From NCBI GenBank assembly GCA_032821775.1, contig JAVLRN010000004.1, forward strand, positions 2,418,001-2,482,000: DNA of 64,000 bases. Reading direction: 5' to 3'. How positions within the stretch are numbered: the first letter of the stretch is position 1; every line of letters starts with the position of its first letter. The notes below the pieces were generated by a model. It did not search any database. It saw only the letters and a program-made list of their open reading frames with translations, and was not told the DNA's origin. This DNA is from Sanguinoderma infundibulare (lineage: Eukaryota > Basidiomycota > Agaricomycetes > Polyporales > Polyporaceae). The position numbers were made by a program, and so were the translations under genes. Shown in pieces: positions 11,612 to 24,438 of the stretch.

Positions 11612-12598
11612 TACGGGCGGCGCGTCGCCATGCTGTGCCATGCCAATCCCCGTTGCAGATATCCGGCTCGCATCCTCGTCCTTGTGGATCTTGGTGGATT
11701 CCTATTGGCCGGTCGCGAAGTTGCTTGGCTCGTGTTCACGTTACTCCGTTCATCCCTCTCCTCGATTGTCCTGGTTGAATCAGCTAAATACGTGGTTTGC
11801 TTTATTTATGAACATTCGTACATTCTACTCGTACGCTCCCATAGAATTTCTTCAACCGCCAAGTACTGTGGATGTGCATGTAAACGCGCTCGTACGCCGG
11901 CTCGGCGGGAATCAAATCCCCTCATGTACTCTCCTTTCAGTTCAACCGCAGGCTATTGCATCGCATGGCTAGTAATCCCGATCGCAAGGCCGGAATTCAT
12001 TGAGGGTACCTTTCCAGCGTTGGTCGCCGTTGCTTCACGCCGCGTGGGTACCACACGTCCGAGGCTCAGTGGATATCGCTGGTTCAGAGCTGGACTACAG
12101 CCGGCCGCCAAACCGAATACAACAGCAAATACCTGCTAACGCTGACGTTCTTCACAGAAGGGCTGCACCAAGCACCGCAATTATCGCAATCGCAATGGTA
12201 TGGAGGGAGGGTAGTGCGGATATGAAGGAAGTGGAAGCAAGGATGAGTAAACCGGCGGTAACCACCGACACGCTGTCAAAACGGCGCGACGGCGACCTCG
12301 CCACCCGCATGCGTCACAACGCATTCATCGTGGACGCATGTGCTGGGACAATGTCCTGGACACCAGCATAGGCAGCCGTCTCTCCCATAGCAGTGCTGTC
12401 GCCGTCCGTCACGGACGCCAGTTCCGGTTTCCAGATGGATGAACATACATGCGCGAATAAGTGACAGCGAGCGAGAGCAAGACACGGCACACCTCCTCCC
12501 CTTCCCATCTATCCATCCATCCATCCGTCTATCTATCCTATCCGTCCGCGACCGGAGACCACTGGTGATACAAACGCGCGCTCAAGCTTCGAATGCGC
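11612..12598. other. Intergenic, no gene recognised
   Basis: Downstream of both neighbouring genes (convergent). A small ATCC/ATCT microsatellite lies at about 12505-12545. Open frames of up to 170 codons overlap one another in different frames and show no domain. Confidence 0.55.
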
Positions 12599-13431
12599 TT
12601 AGTGCTTCTTCTCGGACGGCATCGGGTAGTAGGTCCAGATGGGGTCGCCGCTCGACGCGCGGCCGGCAGCGACGATGCCGAGGATGACGGCGTAGAGGCC
12701 CACTGTTATTGTTAAAGAAACGATCCGACGTCAGCGTCAACATCCGAGTTGATCATACGTCACATATGCACCGCCCCACGACGGATTTGGAAAGCGGTGA
12801 GGAGGGAGGGGGGAAAGACAAAGCCACACTCACTGATGCCCGCAGACAGGAACGCGAAGAGGACAAGGGTCTCGGCGTCGGTGCAGAGGCCCTGGACAGT
12901 CGCGTTAGTGATGCTGGCGCAGTTCTTGAACGTCCCGTTGGTTATGCCTGTAGTCTTGATGCCGGCGATGATCCAGAAGACGGTCAAGACAACTATGGGA
13001 CTTTGTGAATATTGCTCGATGGCTGAGCAGAAACACAAGGACTTACGCGACCAGAGCAGCTCAAAGATGACCGTAGCACTATAGGACTTCTCCTGCGCCA
13101 TGTCGAAAAGAAGGCTATAGGTGGGAGCAAGTCCGTTGTCAAGGCATGCGCTGCACAATAATAGAATAAGAAAACGTACAACATAGGCAAGGAGAGAATC
13201 GTCAAGACACCGCCCGCGACGGCCAAGTGCGCATACAAGATGTTTTCGGTGAACACGCCGCCGGCGGACAAGTTGATGGTGAGCGAGCCCATAGCGTGCG
13301 CGATAATGGCAGTGATGGTAGCCACGGCTAGAAATTGGAGATGGCACCTTCAAAACCGACATCCAGACGACGCAAGCTGGAGAACACTCACTCAAGGACG
13401 TCTCGCGGCAGAGAATAAGCCAGTTAACCAT
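12599..13431 (-). CDS. Tetraspan MARVEL-like membrane protein, paralogue C
   Basis: Exon 1 encodes MVNWLILCRETSL with a GTGAGT donor. Exon 2 (about 13178-13325) gives ATITAIIAHAMGSLTINLSAG and AGGVLTILSLPML. A short exon contains SYSATVIFELLW. The next exon (about 12835-12990) gives VVLTVFWIIAGIKTTGITNG and a loop with two cysteines (NCASITNATVQGLC). The final exon, ending at TAA 12599-12601, encodes GLYAVILGIVAAGRASSGDP and a cytosolic tail with WTYYPMP. Four helices with a Cys-pair loop between TM3 and TM4 fit a MARVEL/Nce102-like fold. The exon layout is the same as in paralogues A, B and D. A TATA-like TATATAAGG lies near 13557-13565, 130 bp upstream. Biological role unknown. Confidence 0.8.
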
Positions 13432-15604
13432 GTTTGCGTAGACCGGTACGCGGCAAGGAAAGACTGAAAACCTGAAGGGAAGGGACCGACGACGACGAAA
13501 GAGCGAGCACGAGAGGGACCAGCCAACAGGTGGATAACATACGCCCTCGGCACGGCCTTATATACGAGATCTCACGACGCATGGGCTGCAGATCAGGCCG
13601 ACGCTCTGGAATGACAACCTGAAGGGTCCGGACCTCGCGCGCAGCCGAGTCTATTACCAGGCCTTTGTGATCTGACTGAACAGCCTTGCAGTAAGCCGGG
13701 TAAAATTATCTCAGCAGACGCCGAGAATAGAGGCGGACGGGAATAGCTTTGTGGGCTATCGCCACTCCAGTGTCTGAAGGCGTCCGAGACGGTAAAAATG
13801 GGGACGACGTGGGGGACGTTGGGAAAAGCAGTGGGCGGGTTGGGAGACCTTCGCGGAAGGAAGGCACGGAGGCGTGCCACAGATTTGCGGCGGTTACCAG
13901 AACAACGCACGATCACCGGCGGCCTGGGCAGTGCCAAGTGGTCAAACACTACGCACACTGCAAGGGGTCGTGGTGCTTTGCAAGTAGAACGCAAGACTCA
14001 TTGTGATGGGCAGTCCCACAAGGAGAAGGCCTATCCATGCATACGGTGCAGCATGAAGTAACCATGGAGGGTAGGGTGAAGGGGTTGCTGGGGAAACGCG
14101 AAGAGCTCCCGTAAGGGTTGTCGAGTGCGACGATGCGGATCGCAGCAGAGCGCGGGGAATGCAGGCACGCGCGTCTGATAAACTTGCCGTGCCCGGAAAT
14201 TGATTGCACGTTCGTGTTCAGGAAAGCCATGCGTTTGAAGGAAGAAACCAATGTTCTCGAGAAGAAGAGTACTGCAGGACGCGAGCAGAGCAGAGACAGC
14301 GAGGCCGAAGCAAGGCAAGACTCGTCGGGCCCGACAGTCGAGGTCTACATTAGATAGACGCTCATTGTCCTAATTTGGTAACATCCTCTCTTCAACAGCT
14401 GCCACTGCGGCCGATGCCCCAACTCCACCGTCTCGCCTGGCAAGCTCGCTGAACGTGCTTGAGAGCAATAATCATCACCCAGACGCGGACTGGAGCCCTT
14501 TAAAGCGCTATCCATTGGACTCGCTCAGGATATTGCTATTCAACCGCCCGACCACAAGGCGATCGACTTCCGAATGCTGCCTTGCGATATATATCCCCAT
14601 TGACCTCGCCAGGTGCACTTCGCAGCAGAAAAATGCAATTCCTCCGCATCGAGACATTGTTTACCGTCCGCTGGAAGCAAGGCCACGATCCACTTTTAAA
14701 CGGCGTCGCTCTTCGGCCAATGTAGCAAGTAACTTATGTTCTCGCGCCTTCAACTTGTCGAACTGACCGCTTTCAGATCCCTCCCAAGTCGACCCACTCC
14801 TTCTTCCGACACCACGGCACTACACGTTACGCCGGCTTGTGAGCGAACCTCTTCTCAAATTTTAGAAATACAAACTCGTGCTCTTCTCGAACTGTGCGTC
14901 CTTGTGGCTAAGCCATGTCGCATTCACCAGCCTGTCCGTCGGGGAGGAGCGCAATGCAGACCCTGTGAGTTCTTCACGTCAATTGATCAAGTCATGTTGT
15001 GGTTCACAGGCTCCGGCAAAGGTGGGTGTTGCGTTCCGTGAGGTGCTGGATCGGCCGTTTTTGACACGTGAATGAGGATATAGGTGTTGTATTATGCGTG
15101 CAAGCCTCGGCCCTACGTATGTACGGGTCCCGCTTGATCGGGAAAGAGCGTGCTGAAGGATATTCAGGACACACGGCGATGTTTTTGTCACACAAATCAA
15201 TCAAATGGCGTCAGTCCGTAAGGGGGCCTTGTACTCATTGACAGCCTGGATGTACACCGTCAACAAGCTGATCCATTGTTTGTATCCAGACGCTGTGCTG
15301 ACAGACGAATAAGAGACATCACTCACGCACTACGTTAGCAGGGCAGGGGTAGATGATCGCCCGGACGCCCGTAAGGAGGGGTTTTATTATTCTTGTGGCG
15401 GAAACCTATGATACACTCTACGTCTCGCATTCGTGAGCGCAAATCCCGTCCTTGGCATATCATTACTTCTTACACTACTATAACATTCAATGCATATATA
15501 ACGCTACACGCTTCCCGCCAGAAAACATACCTGTCGGATGCAAAAGTTGTACCGACGTCCACGAACACACTGCTGCGGTCAGTAAGCATGTCGAAGGCCA
15601 ACGC
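13432..15604. other. Intergenic region, no gene recognised
   Basis: Starts with the promoter of tetraspan C (TATA near 13560). It contains several 80-130-codon open frames on both strands, for example a minus-strand frame at 14031-14318 with a signal-peptide-like start (MPCFGLAVSALLASC). None has a recognised domain or a supported splice model. Confidence 0.5.
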
Positions 15605-16423
15605 TCACCTAAGGTTTCTTCCTGTCATCCTTTGCATATCCCGGTGCACGCTAATATTCATGCCATCAGCATCGGACACAAGAGCATTCGACAGCCTACG
15701 AAACCCACCGGTCGGAGGCTCAGCCTTGCAGTGCGACGCGCCCCACACCGCACAGTCCCAGTCGCCCGTCCCCGACAGGCGACTGTACCGGAAAGGCGCT
15801 GGCTTGTCTACCCCTGCGCCACTACCTGTTTCGCGGCGGGGATGGGAGCCTGAGTGCGACGCACCGCGAACGTCGACAGCCACCGGGTGGGCTTATGATC
15901 GACGGGCGGCTGACACCTTGTGCATTAAGCATGCTGGAGTCGAGCAGGTCAGGTCATGGTACGTGTGCCGAAGGACTGAAAGACGTACGTGGTGGTTGAT
16001 CAGCCATGTCATGGGGCGTGTTGTTCGAAGTCGAACACGCCACAGCGAAAAGAGGGACGGGGCCCGGGAGAGGCACCCGCCGAGAAAAAGGAAGGAAACT
16101 ACACGCCATACCGACAGTGACCGGTATTCTGTGGGATGGATGCGAGTAGACGTACCAGGAAAGGAAATTGGTGAGCAGCTCCGACGTAGTCTGGCAGGGA
16201 ATGATTAGTCTGAGACCGTGGACAGGAAGGACGTGACGTACAGGTCGACAGTGATGTGTCCACATCATCCGCCCTCACCGGGAGAAACGGCGAGGACAGG
16301 CGATTGAGAAGCATCCCAGTTCGACATTCGACCCTTCACGAGAGCGTACGACCAGCGAGCCACATCGCATACGCAGATGGGAGTCGCCGGCGCACCTAAA
16401 GGAGTGGAGAGGGAAGAGAACAT
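15605..16423 (-). CDS. Duplicated uncharacterised gene, copy A
   Basis: Minus-strand gene with a TATA box (CTATAAAAG context at 16462-16469) 40 bp upstream of ATG 16421-16423. The first exon is MFSSLSTPLGAPATPICVCD and continues to ..SPVLAVSP before a GTGAGG donor. The second exon begins in the TTCCCTGCCAG acceptor context and reads DYVGAAHQFPFL. The best-supported coding exon (about 15640-15885) contains VDVRGASHSGSHPRRETGSG, FRYSRLSGTGDWDCAVWGAS and SNALVSDADGMNISV. In the diverged part of that exon several differences from copy B are silent (CAC/CAT, GCT/GCC, TCC/TCA, GAT/GAC, GGC/GGA, ATT/ATC), which argues that this frame is translated. No known family was recognised. The middle exons could not be resolved. 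Copy A diverges from B at its 3' end and may be truncated or differently spliced there. Confidence 0.45.
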
Positions 16424-16461
16424 GGGAGTTCTGAGGAAAGTAGAGCAGGCGAAGCGGCCGG

Positions 16462-16469
16462 CTTTTATA
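16462..16469 (-). promoter_or_regulatory. TATA box of duplicated gene copy A
   Basis: TATAAAAG on the minus strand, 39 bp upstream of the proposed ATG. The same box and its surroundings are conserved in copy B. Confidence 0.6.
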
Positions 16470-16979
16470 GCGTGGAGGGTGGCCAGCTGGGTGTTCTGGA
16501 CATGTGGACATGTTTGCGTTCGGGTCAGTCTGGAAGAGAACAACAGGTCAGTCATATTCCATTCCAGTGCCGCCCGAGATTTCGCTGTCGGCGTTGCAGC
16601 ACTTCTTCTGTTTCAGCGATTGATTGCGACGGATAGCGGGTTCCTAGGCATCAACCCTGTGGTCCTGCTGTTCATGTGCGCACATTCTACAACACCGCCC
16701 AACAACAAGCCCTTGCTGTCACCTCCGTCGATGATAAGAATGCTGATAGGTTGATCCCTTCGCCGTTTCTAGAGGTCTTCACGTGTCGAGTCTAGGACTT
16801 TTGTGAGGCGTGATCATGGCGGTAAGGACGGATGCGTGCCTCCTAGTTCTTCTAAGCGCCGAGACAATCTCCAACCTTTCGACCTCAAAGCTTCGTATGT
16901 ACCTGAAGTGCCGCAGTCATTATTGAGAAGAATCCAAATAATAACATTAGGTGTACGTGGGGTGGTGGTATAATGTAAT

Positions 16980-19894
16980 CTACAGTTCCTCATGCCGATG
17001 CGCGTCGCCGCTCGACGACGCCGTCTCCTCCGCGCTCCCTGTCTCCGCCGAGCTGCTGCCACTGCTACTCGAAGAAGACGAAGCAGACGAGGAGGAGGAC
17101 TTTTTCGGCGCCTTCGGCGACCGTTTCCTGTACAGCTTCTGGAGGTGGTTCTCGAGCACCTTCGCGCGCGCGCGCATCTCGTGCGAGAGGATGACCGGGT
17201 CCTCGTTCATCTTCACGCCCTTCTGCTTCTCGACCCACTCGTTCAGCCACGACTCGTGGTCCTTGAGCACCTTTTCAAACTCGTCGAGTTCGTCCTTCGT
17301 GTACTTCGTCGGCGCGCCCGCCTCGAGCTCCTTTGTCATGTTCTGCTTCGCCTCGGTCAGGAACATGCGCGAGCTCCAGTTCCACATCTGGCTGTTGTTA
17401 AGTGCCTGCGGGAACTCCTCTATCTCTTTATAGCGGTGTACGATGGGTCGTTCTAGGCTCCTGTGTGGACGTCAGCGTCGGCGGACTACGCAAGAACATT
17501 GAAACACGTACTCTAGTCCGCTTCGTTGGTCAATGTAATGAATCGTCTCCGCGTCGTCACCGTTCTCCTGGAGCCATGCGTACGCCTCGTCGACCTTCGC
17601 GGAAAGGCGCTTGCGCTCGGCCGCCTGAGAACATTTCATGAAGGGCGAGTCGGACGCCTCGTCCGCCAGAAGGTCACGGAGTTTGTAGATGTAACCCTCG
17701 AGGGTGTTGCGCGCCTCCTCGCGCCTCCTCTTGGTGTTCTCCTCGGCATCAATAGCCTTGAGCCTATCCCGGCCAAGGCGCTTCTCTGCAACAGACATAG
17801 GCGGGATCGAAGGGAACTTCACGTCGATCTCGAGGGTGATCGGCTCCTTCTTGATGATGGCGGTCGCCGAAGCCTCAGCGGACGACGACGAAGACGTTGA
17901 GGTCGTGTCCGCCTCCGCGGTACCCACATCCGCGGTTGCCTCATCCACAGGGTCTGAGGACGAAGGACCTTTACCAAAGAAGTCCTTGAGTTTGCCTGCG
18001 CATGGGCATGATACACCTGTCAAACACTACATCTGAACTGGACTTACCAGCGATGGACTCGTCCTTGAACTCGCCGGAGACGACAGCATCACGGATGGAG
18101 GCAAAGCCAGACTCGGACAGCATGATAGTAGCCTTCACCACGGGGTCCGTGGCACCCGCCTCGGTGATGTTCTTGATGGCCTCAGAGACACCTACGATGT
18201 CCGCCTCAAGGATGTCGGTAGGATATCCACTGTGCACGACCTCAGAATCACTCCATACAACATCGCAAGTCAAAGAAACTCACCGAAGGAGAGGCGCCTT
18301 GTATGCAAGCTTGACTTTGAAGTCATCCTGGCGCTTGAACGTCAAGGTCTTCTTCGTGCCTGTCTTCGTTCCAGCTGGGAAGATTTGGGTGCTGATGGTG
18401 CGAGGACGAGCACCAGGCTGCTTTGACTCGGCCTGATAGGAGACCTGTATGTCGTAAGGGCCAATGTCCGCGATACGAATATCCTTGGTCTTGAACTGAC
18501 GGCTCAGTGCAGCCCCATGGAGCGCGGCACCGAGAACAGCGGCCTCGTCAGCGTTAACGTTGAACGCAAGCTTGTCCGCACCAACGGCGGCCTTCACTGA
18601 ATCCTGAATCATCGGAGTGCGGGAAGCTCCGCCGGTCATAACAACAGACGTGATATCGTCCTTTTACAACATGAGGATGGGGGAGGGCATGCACGGCGAA
18701 CGAACGTACCAGCTTCAACCCAGAACGCGCAAGAGCCTCCTGAATCGGGAGGGCGAAACGATGCTTGAGATCTCGAGATTCGGTCTCAAACTGGGTGCGG
18801 GTGAACTTCGCCTTGTAGTCCAGGTCATAAGCGAGGCTCTCAATCTGGACGGCTAGAATGTTAACACCATCTCACAAGCATACATGGAGCGGTACCTCAC
18901 CGTCGCCTGTGCCTCACTGTTTGCACTCAGGACAGCTTTCACGCGACCGGCCTCCTTCCAGAGCTTCGCCATGGCCTTCTTGTCCTGGCTGATGGTCCGC
19001 TTGTACCGCTTCTCGAAGTCGCTGAGCATCATGTTACGGAGTCGGCTGTCCAACTCGGCCCCACCGGTGTAGCGGTCGAATCCAACGCCGTGCACGGTGA
19101 TCTGGGTCGCGTCCTTGCCAGCCTTGGACTTGCCTTCGGCGGCGACAGGCGCGAACTCCACAACGGTCGCGCGAATAGAAGATGCGCCCGCATCGTAAAT
19201 GACGTGGTATTCAGGAGCGGAGAATGTACGGGTCATGGCGTAGTTGACAGCGATGGCGGTGCCGTCGCTGATGAGGGCGAGCGTGCGGAGGCCAGACATC
19301 TCGATGGCGTCCACGACGGCGTCGCGCTCGTACTGGGTGTAGTACGGCGGCACGGTGACAATGACGTCGTACAACTTCTCTCCCGCAGTGCTCTCCGCGA
19401 GGTCACGCACGTACGAGAGCTGCATGGCGATGAGCTCCTCCACGCTCCACTCCGTCCCGTCCGACCTGCGCAGCGCGACCGTGCCGCGCTCGGTCTTGAC
19501 GGTTTCGGCGGTCGAGATGGCGGCGTAGAAAGACGCGGCGTCCGAGTCGTACGGCGCACCCTGGAGGACCTTGAGGTGCGAGAAGGAGTCCAGCGGGAAT
19601 CGACCGGCCTTGGAACACGCGCATTAAGCATTCGCGACAGAACTTCAAAGGGCGTCGCATACTCACGATGTTCGCTGCATCCTGCCCAAACAGCCTGTCC
19701 TTGAGCTTCCACCCAACCGTCGCTTGCATCTTCCGCTTCGAATCGCGGTTCAGGAGGACGTCAAAGGGCTGGCCGGGCTTCATGAGCGAGGCCTTGATGA
19801 AGTCCGCGCCATAGTCGATTGCCAGAATGGACCCGAGGACGCTTTCCGACCATAATGAGAGCCATAGACAGAGAAACAGCCAGAGCCGGGTCAT
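16980..19894 (-). CDS. LHS1: ER-lumen Hsp70-like chaperone (GRP170/HYOU1, Lhs1 family)
   Basis: Begins with a signal peptide (MTRLWLFLCLWLSLWSESVL). The Hsp70 ATPase domain follows at once: phosphate-1 motif ILAIDYGADFIKAS, then VIVTVPPYYTQYERDAV, the phosphate-2 loop VIYDAGASSIRATVVEF in the degenerate form typical of the GRP170 class, and the adenosine motif GGASRTPM. A substrate-binding region and helical domain follow. The tail is a low-complexity Lys/Ser stretch ending in the ER-retrieval signal HEEL. About six short introns (one at 19609-19666). Lhs1 acts in the ER lumen as nucleotide exchange factor for Kar2/BiP and as a holdase in translocation and folding. Length (about 870 residues) fits. 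Upstream, 19953-19992 contains three ACGTG-type cores, consistent with unfolded-protein-response control. Transcribed divergently from nothing obvious; its neighbour at 20346-22666 is on the same strand. Confidence 0.93.
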
Positions 19895-19952
19895 GATCGA
19901 GGGAGGGGAGTGTGCGTGCTCTGGGCGCGTCGACGAGTACTTTTATGTGTTA

Positions 19953-19992
19953 CACGTCACCTCTGTCGCACTACGTGGTCGCCGCCACGTGG
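19953..19992. promoter_or_regulatory. UPRE-like cluster upstream of LHS1
   Basis: Three ACGTG cores within 40 bp, about 60-100 bp upstream of the LHS1 start: TGACGTG (minus strand, 19953-19959), ACGTGG (19973-19978) and the palindrome CCACGTGG (19985-19992). TGACGTG matches the core of the Hac1/XBP1 UPR element. The link to the UPR is inference. Confidence 0.45.
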
Positions 19993-20345
19993 ACTGATCC
20001 CAACAATCCTCCGATCCGAAAATGCTGTCCTTGGCCAGAAACAACCACAGGATCAATGCTGTACGACGCCGGCGAACTCTGGTAAGGGTATAGCAGAAGT
20101 GAGGGAGGAAAGCAATGGCCGGGAGGCACAGATGTTTCTCACCCGAACCACGCAGGCCCTAACCCTAACACAAAGTGTTGACAGGCCCAAACCCAATCTG
20201 AACACACGATCTCAACTCGGAATGACGCATGAGGTTTGCGTGAACAGGTTTTTGAGTCCGACATCTACTATACGCGCAGCACATTCATATACGGCATAAT
20301 TGAACCACAAGGGCTCGAGCATCGTCAAACGAGACGTTCAAGATC

Positions 20346-22666
20346 TCACTCCCCGACGGTGCCCGCTACGACGCTCCCGTGCACACCCCAGCCCACCCCG
20401 AGACCGAACATGGTCCACCCGATGAGGATAATCCCAAACCCCACCCCCAAGTACGCCCAGCTGACCCAGCCGGTGAACTTCGGGGACTTGAGGAGCTTCT
20501 CCTTCTCCTTGATCTCGCTCGCGCCTTCCTCGGCGGAGTCGGGCTTGGGGACCACGATGCCCTGCGCCCGTGCGAGCTCCTCGACCGCCTCGGGCATGTC
20601 CCGAGGAGCGACCTGAGAGAGCCGCGCGGCCGGGAGGACGTTCGGCGCGAAGTACGCCATGATGAGCATGAAGCCCGAGACGGCGACGGAGATAAAGGCG
20701 TAGGCGAGCCAGAGCGAGACTGCGGGGTCCAGAGAGTCGGTCGGGGAGAGGTCTTGAAGCTTGCCAGCCGCGGTAGTAATGATGACAATTGAGGCCTGAA
20801 CGACAGACTCTGAAGGAAACATCAGAATATAGGGCAAGCTTGGCTGGCAACATTACTCACTCTTGATTGCGAAACTATTTATGACGAAGGTTAGCAGGGT
20901 CACAGATAAAAGGATATTTGAACATACCCCGTAGCGAAGTATTCAGGGTCGGGGATGATGCTACGGATAATCTCCACCTGCGGGGCCGGCGTGACGGCTT
21001 GAGATAAAGCGTAGAAGACGTACGCTGCGACTGGATAATATCGAAGCGATCAACAACAACAAGTTTATGGCGATTCATCAACGCTCCGTGAAGGACTTAC
21101 TGAACGTTGGGACAGTGTGGGAGAACTTGAGGAGCAGCATAGAAATGAGAAACGTAAGACCAGATATGAACACTGTGATACACGCTTCAGTTGGCCACAT
21201 GAAAATCAAAGATCGGTCCACTCACGGAAACCAATACGTTGTCCGAAAACATCGATGTAAATGCCCAGGAACGGCGTCAATCCCGCGGGAAGGAGCAAGT
21301 AGAAGCTCGACACCCATCCGCCGATGACCGCACCCTTCTTCAAGCGCTGTTGGGCGAATTGCCTGCGAGCATCCCGTTTGTTAATACATTGTTGTCCCCC
21401 ATGAGACGCAAAGGAAATTGACTTGCGTCGAAATGGAGACAAACGACTGCACGCCCGCGTTCTCAAAGACCGCAAACAGCACCACGAGCCAGAACGTGGT
21501 CCCCAAATGCTTGATCGCGCGGATGTTGAACGAGCGCCGGACGGCACCCGTGTGGCGGCGGCCGCTCGTCTGGTCCGTGACGTCGTACCGCGCGCGCAGG
21601 TAGCGGTCGAGGAAGAAGACGGTGATGGCGCACAGGAGCGAGAACGCGGAGATGGCGGACGAGATCCAGAGCGCGAACGCGTACGAGCCGAGGTTCTGCG
21701 TGATGATGTTCGCCGTCGACTGGCCCGTGAACTGCGCCAGGTTCGCGACGGACCAGATAGTGCCTGCGAAATCGTGCGGATGAAGAGTGAATGGCTGTGG
21801 CATGATGGGTTGTCAGAGGAATGATGACTGACCGATAGAGAACGCGAAGCCCTTTCCGGGTGCGAAGTACGTCGAGAAGATCCGGTGCTGGGCGTTGTCG
21901 AGCGAGCCGTCGCCGATGGCCGCGATGACCTTGCCGAGGATGAGGAGCGGGTAGCTATTGAGGTTGTTCGTCGCCGCGCCGGACATGACCAGCGCACCCG
22001 CAAAGTGGAAAGCCGCGAGGATGATTGACATGAAGGCCCCGCCAAGCTTGTCGATGTAAAAGCCGAGGGCGATGCATAGGAAGGTGTTAACGAGATTCGT
22101 CACGGCGACCTGTAGGAGATCGGTGAGGTTATCTCTCAAATCCTGGAAGGGAATTGAAGTCGGTGTCACTAACCAAGGTGGCGAACTGGGAGTTGTTGAT
22201 CTTCGTCTCCTTGATAATAGTCGTCTTAAGAGCCCTGGAGACAAGAGGGGTCAGAAATAATGCTTGGCGATCAAGTGCTGTGACTGCCAATGGCATACTG
22301 ACACGATGAGACCCTGTGCACCACCAAGTCAATCAGCCGTTAAACTAAACGACAACTTGAAACTCGGTTGCCACTTACGTTCGACCAATGATTGCCAACT
22401 ACAACCAACCCGAGGTGAGCTGACCCTTTCGCACGAATAAATCAAGATATAAAATACGCACAGGTGCACAAGCACGTCAAAATAATCACAGCCAGCTGCC
22501 AAGAATACGGCAGCCTCGGCTTCCGCGCGAGCTCTCGAGTCCCGTATCCTAGCACGGGGGACTGCCCGCCGCGACTCGAATCACCATCCTTGCCCTCGAC
22601 CGAAGGCCTCTCCTTCTCGTCGAGGACAGGACTCGGGTCTGAGCTTGTGATGTCTTTCGGTGACAT
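20346..22666 (-). CDS. MFS transporter, MFSD1-like
   Basis: The hydrophilic N-terminus (MSPKDITSSDPSPVLDEKER) precedes PYSWQLAVIILTCLCTC, the first membrane segment. Later exons give a substrate-helix region with INNSQFATL, LVNTFLCIALGFYIDKLGGA (the D-x-x-G loop typical of MFS), LILGKVIAAIGDGSLDNAQH, NLAQFTGQSTANIITQNLGS, and C-terminal helices around LLPAGLTPFLGIYIDVFGQR. The last exons (20346-20840) include WLAYAFISVAVSGFMLIM and a cytosolic loop with KEKEKLLKSPKF before a final helix (YLGVGFGIILIGWTMFGLG). This arrangement matches the MFSD1/lysosomal MFS group (vacuolar dipeptide uniporter in animals); in fungi the substrate is not settled. About eight to nine introns. Stop at TGA 20346-20348. 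Confidence 0.85.
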
Positions 22667-24438
22667 AGGGAATCAGCAGCTGTTACGGTCCGAGCTGAAT
22701 GGAGGCAGTCGGAGAAAGGCTGGGGATTCGACCGAGCCGATGTACAGTGGGGTTGGATGGGTCGAGTGAGGTTTCCTCCTTCCCAGTTTCGCTCATCTTA
22801 TCAGATAGTGGGGATGGGAAAGGTGAGGCTGCCGAGCTTGCGCTCGGCGGACGAGTCGTGTGGAAGGGGAATGATTGACATGGAGCGTGAGAGAGTTGAC
22901 AGCATGTATGGGTTCAGGACATACATCCATGGGAGTAAGGATGGTATGCGGCGCCACGTTGGCCCGCTCTGGAGAAGCAGCTGGGAGTTTGGAAATCCCC
23001 CCGTGCCTTGGAGAGAAGACGGAGCATACGATGGCAAGTCATCTTATCAGATAGGTTGTGATCATGCCGCATTTTCGGGACCTTTTGCGGCTCCCCGTGA
23101 AGGATGTCGAAGTATGTATTCTTGAGGACTGCCGCGGACAAGACACCAAATTAGGAAACGATTCAAGATTAAGTGTGAACGTTCAGCGCGCACCGCAAGT
23201 TCCCAGTAGCCATTGCGGGGCGAAAGGCACACTGTTTCATCATTCCACCACTGCTTGGACGATGGAAGTGTCGACGGTGAGCGTCGCATGATACATATAT
23301 GCCTCCGAGACACGGGATGAGGGAAGCAATGGCATGTCATGTTCCAGACAATGATGAATCATCGATATTGAATCCGCCGGGAGTGTCGCCTCGGCTGGAA
23401 GCACGGAGTACTGCGTGTTTGAAAGCGGCGGGACCACCGGGGGACGTATATGGATGACTGACTGTACAAAGCGGAAGTCCCCGAAGCCTGGGGTTCGATC
23501 TTGAGCGGAACGTTGACTGGTATTCAGGGCTTTCGCTTGGCATCCGGCAACGTCGCTGTTCACGTCATGACCGGAAGCTCACGAGGCTATTCAAGTGAGC
23601 GGTTAGAATCGGGGTCAGAGCGGGGTTAAGAATGACATACAGTTGAGAGGTGGTCAGCAGGCGTTTCGAGAGATCCTGCACAAAATGGCGAACGTGAATA
23701 GGAATTCCAGTGGCAGACTCGAAGCAAGGTATATATGGATGACCCGATTTCGCAGCTGATTGTGTTACATGCAACAAACATGGCCGGAGAACTGGAGAGG
23801 CAAAAGGCTCTGGCCGTGACTTGGGCCTGTGTCTCGTCAGCTCCGGATAGACAACGGTTGAAAGTACGTGGTAAGTAGCGATGCCCATTGGCATTTCGAT
23901 AGCCCTGAATCTCTGGTGAGTTCCCCAGTGCATAAGGCGATGTTGGCCTACAAGTCTCGAAGTGATAACGCATCTGACCCAGAGGAACCGGTCAAGCTCA
24001 AGGCTGCTCAAGAGGCTGGAGGCGACAAGAAGGGCGGAGAGCGCCGAATGCCGGGCCGAATATGTGACGCACGTGGGATGTGATTGGACGCGACTGGAGG
24101 GCGAGTCGCGACGCGTTTGTGACCTTGGTCGATGTCCCCGACTCTCTGTCCACCGGTCCCCGACAAAGGCCAAACGAGGACGCCAATCTCCAGCCTCGCA
24201 CAGGCCTCAAGGAGCTCCGACACGGGCGCGGGGCTGACCCAGGGCCAGGGACAGGCAGGAGGGGGCGCAATCTGAAGTTTTTGCGCGGGCGCCTGCGGAG
24301 GGCCATGAGCAGATCTTGGCACGCGACCGAACTCGAGCCAGGCAGACTTTGACCACCATCTGCAGCGTCTCTCTGCACTCGGTCCAGCATTATCTGCTCC
24401 TCCGTGGCGTCCTCTCTTCTTTCCTTCCAACCACCACC
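22667..24438. other. Divergent upstream region of MFS transporter and permease
   Basis: 1.8 kb between two divergent starts. Open frames up to 200 codons (for example minus 23565-24173) have no domain, no splice pattern and overlapping shadows. A short repeated motif, TCTTATCAGATAG, occurs near 22795 and 23039. Confidence 0.5.

Larger units (their letters stand above)
15605..16772 (-). repeat. Inverted duplication, copy A
   Basis: The reverse complement of this segment is homologous to about 30297-31480. Similarity is moderate at the outer edges and roughly 95% around the promoter/first exon. It is perfect from 15732 to 16254 (523 bp), introns included. The two copies are in inverted orientation about 13.5 kb apart. 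Confidence 0.85.

Noticed and set aside
20157..20170. Telomere-like CCCTAACCCTAAC
   Set aside because: Only about two units in an intergenic region; chance is sufficient.
23565..24173. 202-codon minus-strand frame upstream of the permease
   Set aside because: Overlaps other frames of equal quality, shows no family features and no introns expected for this genome.
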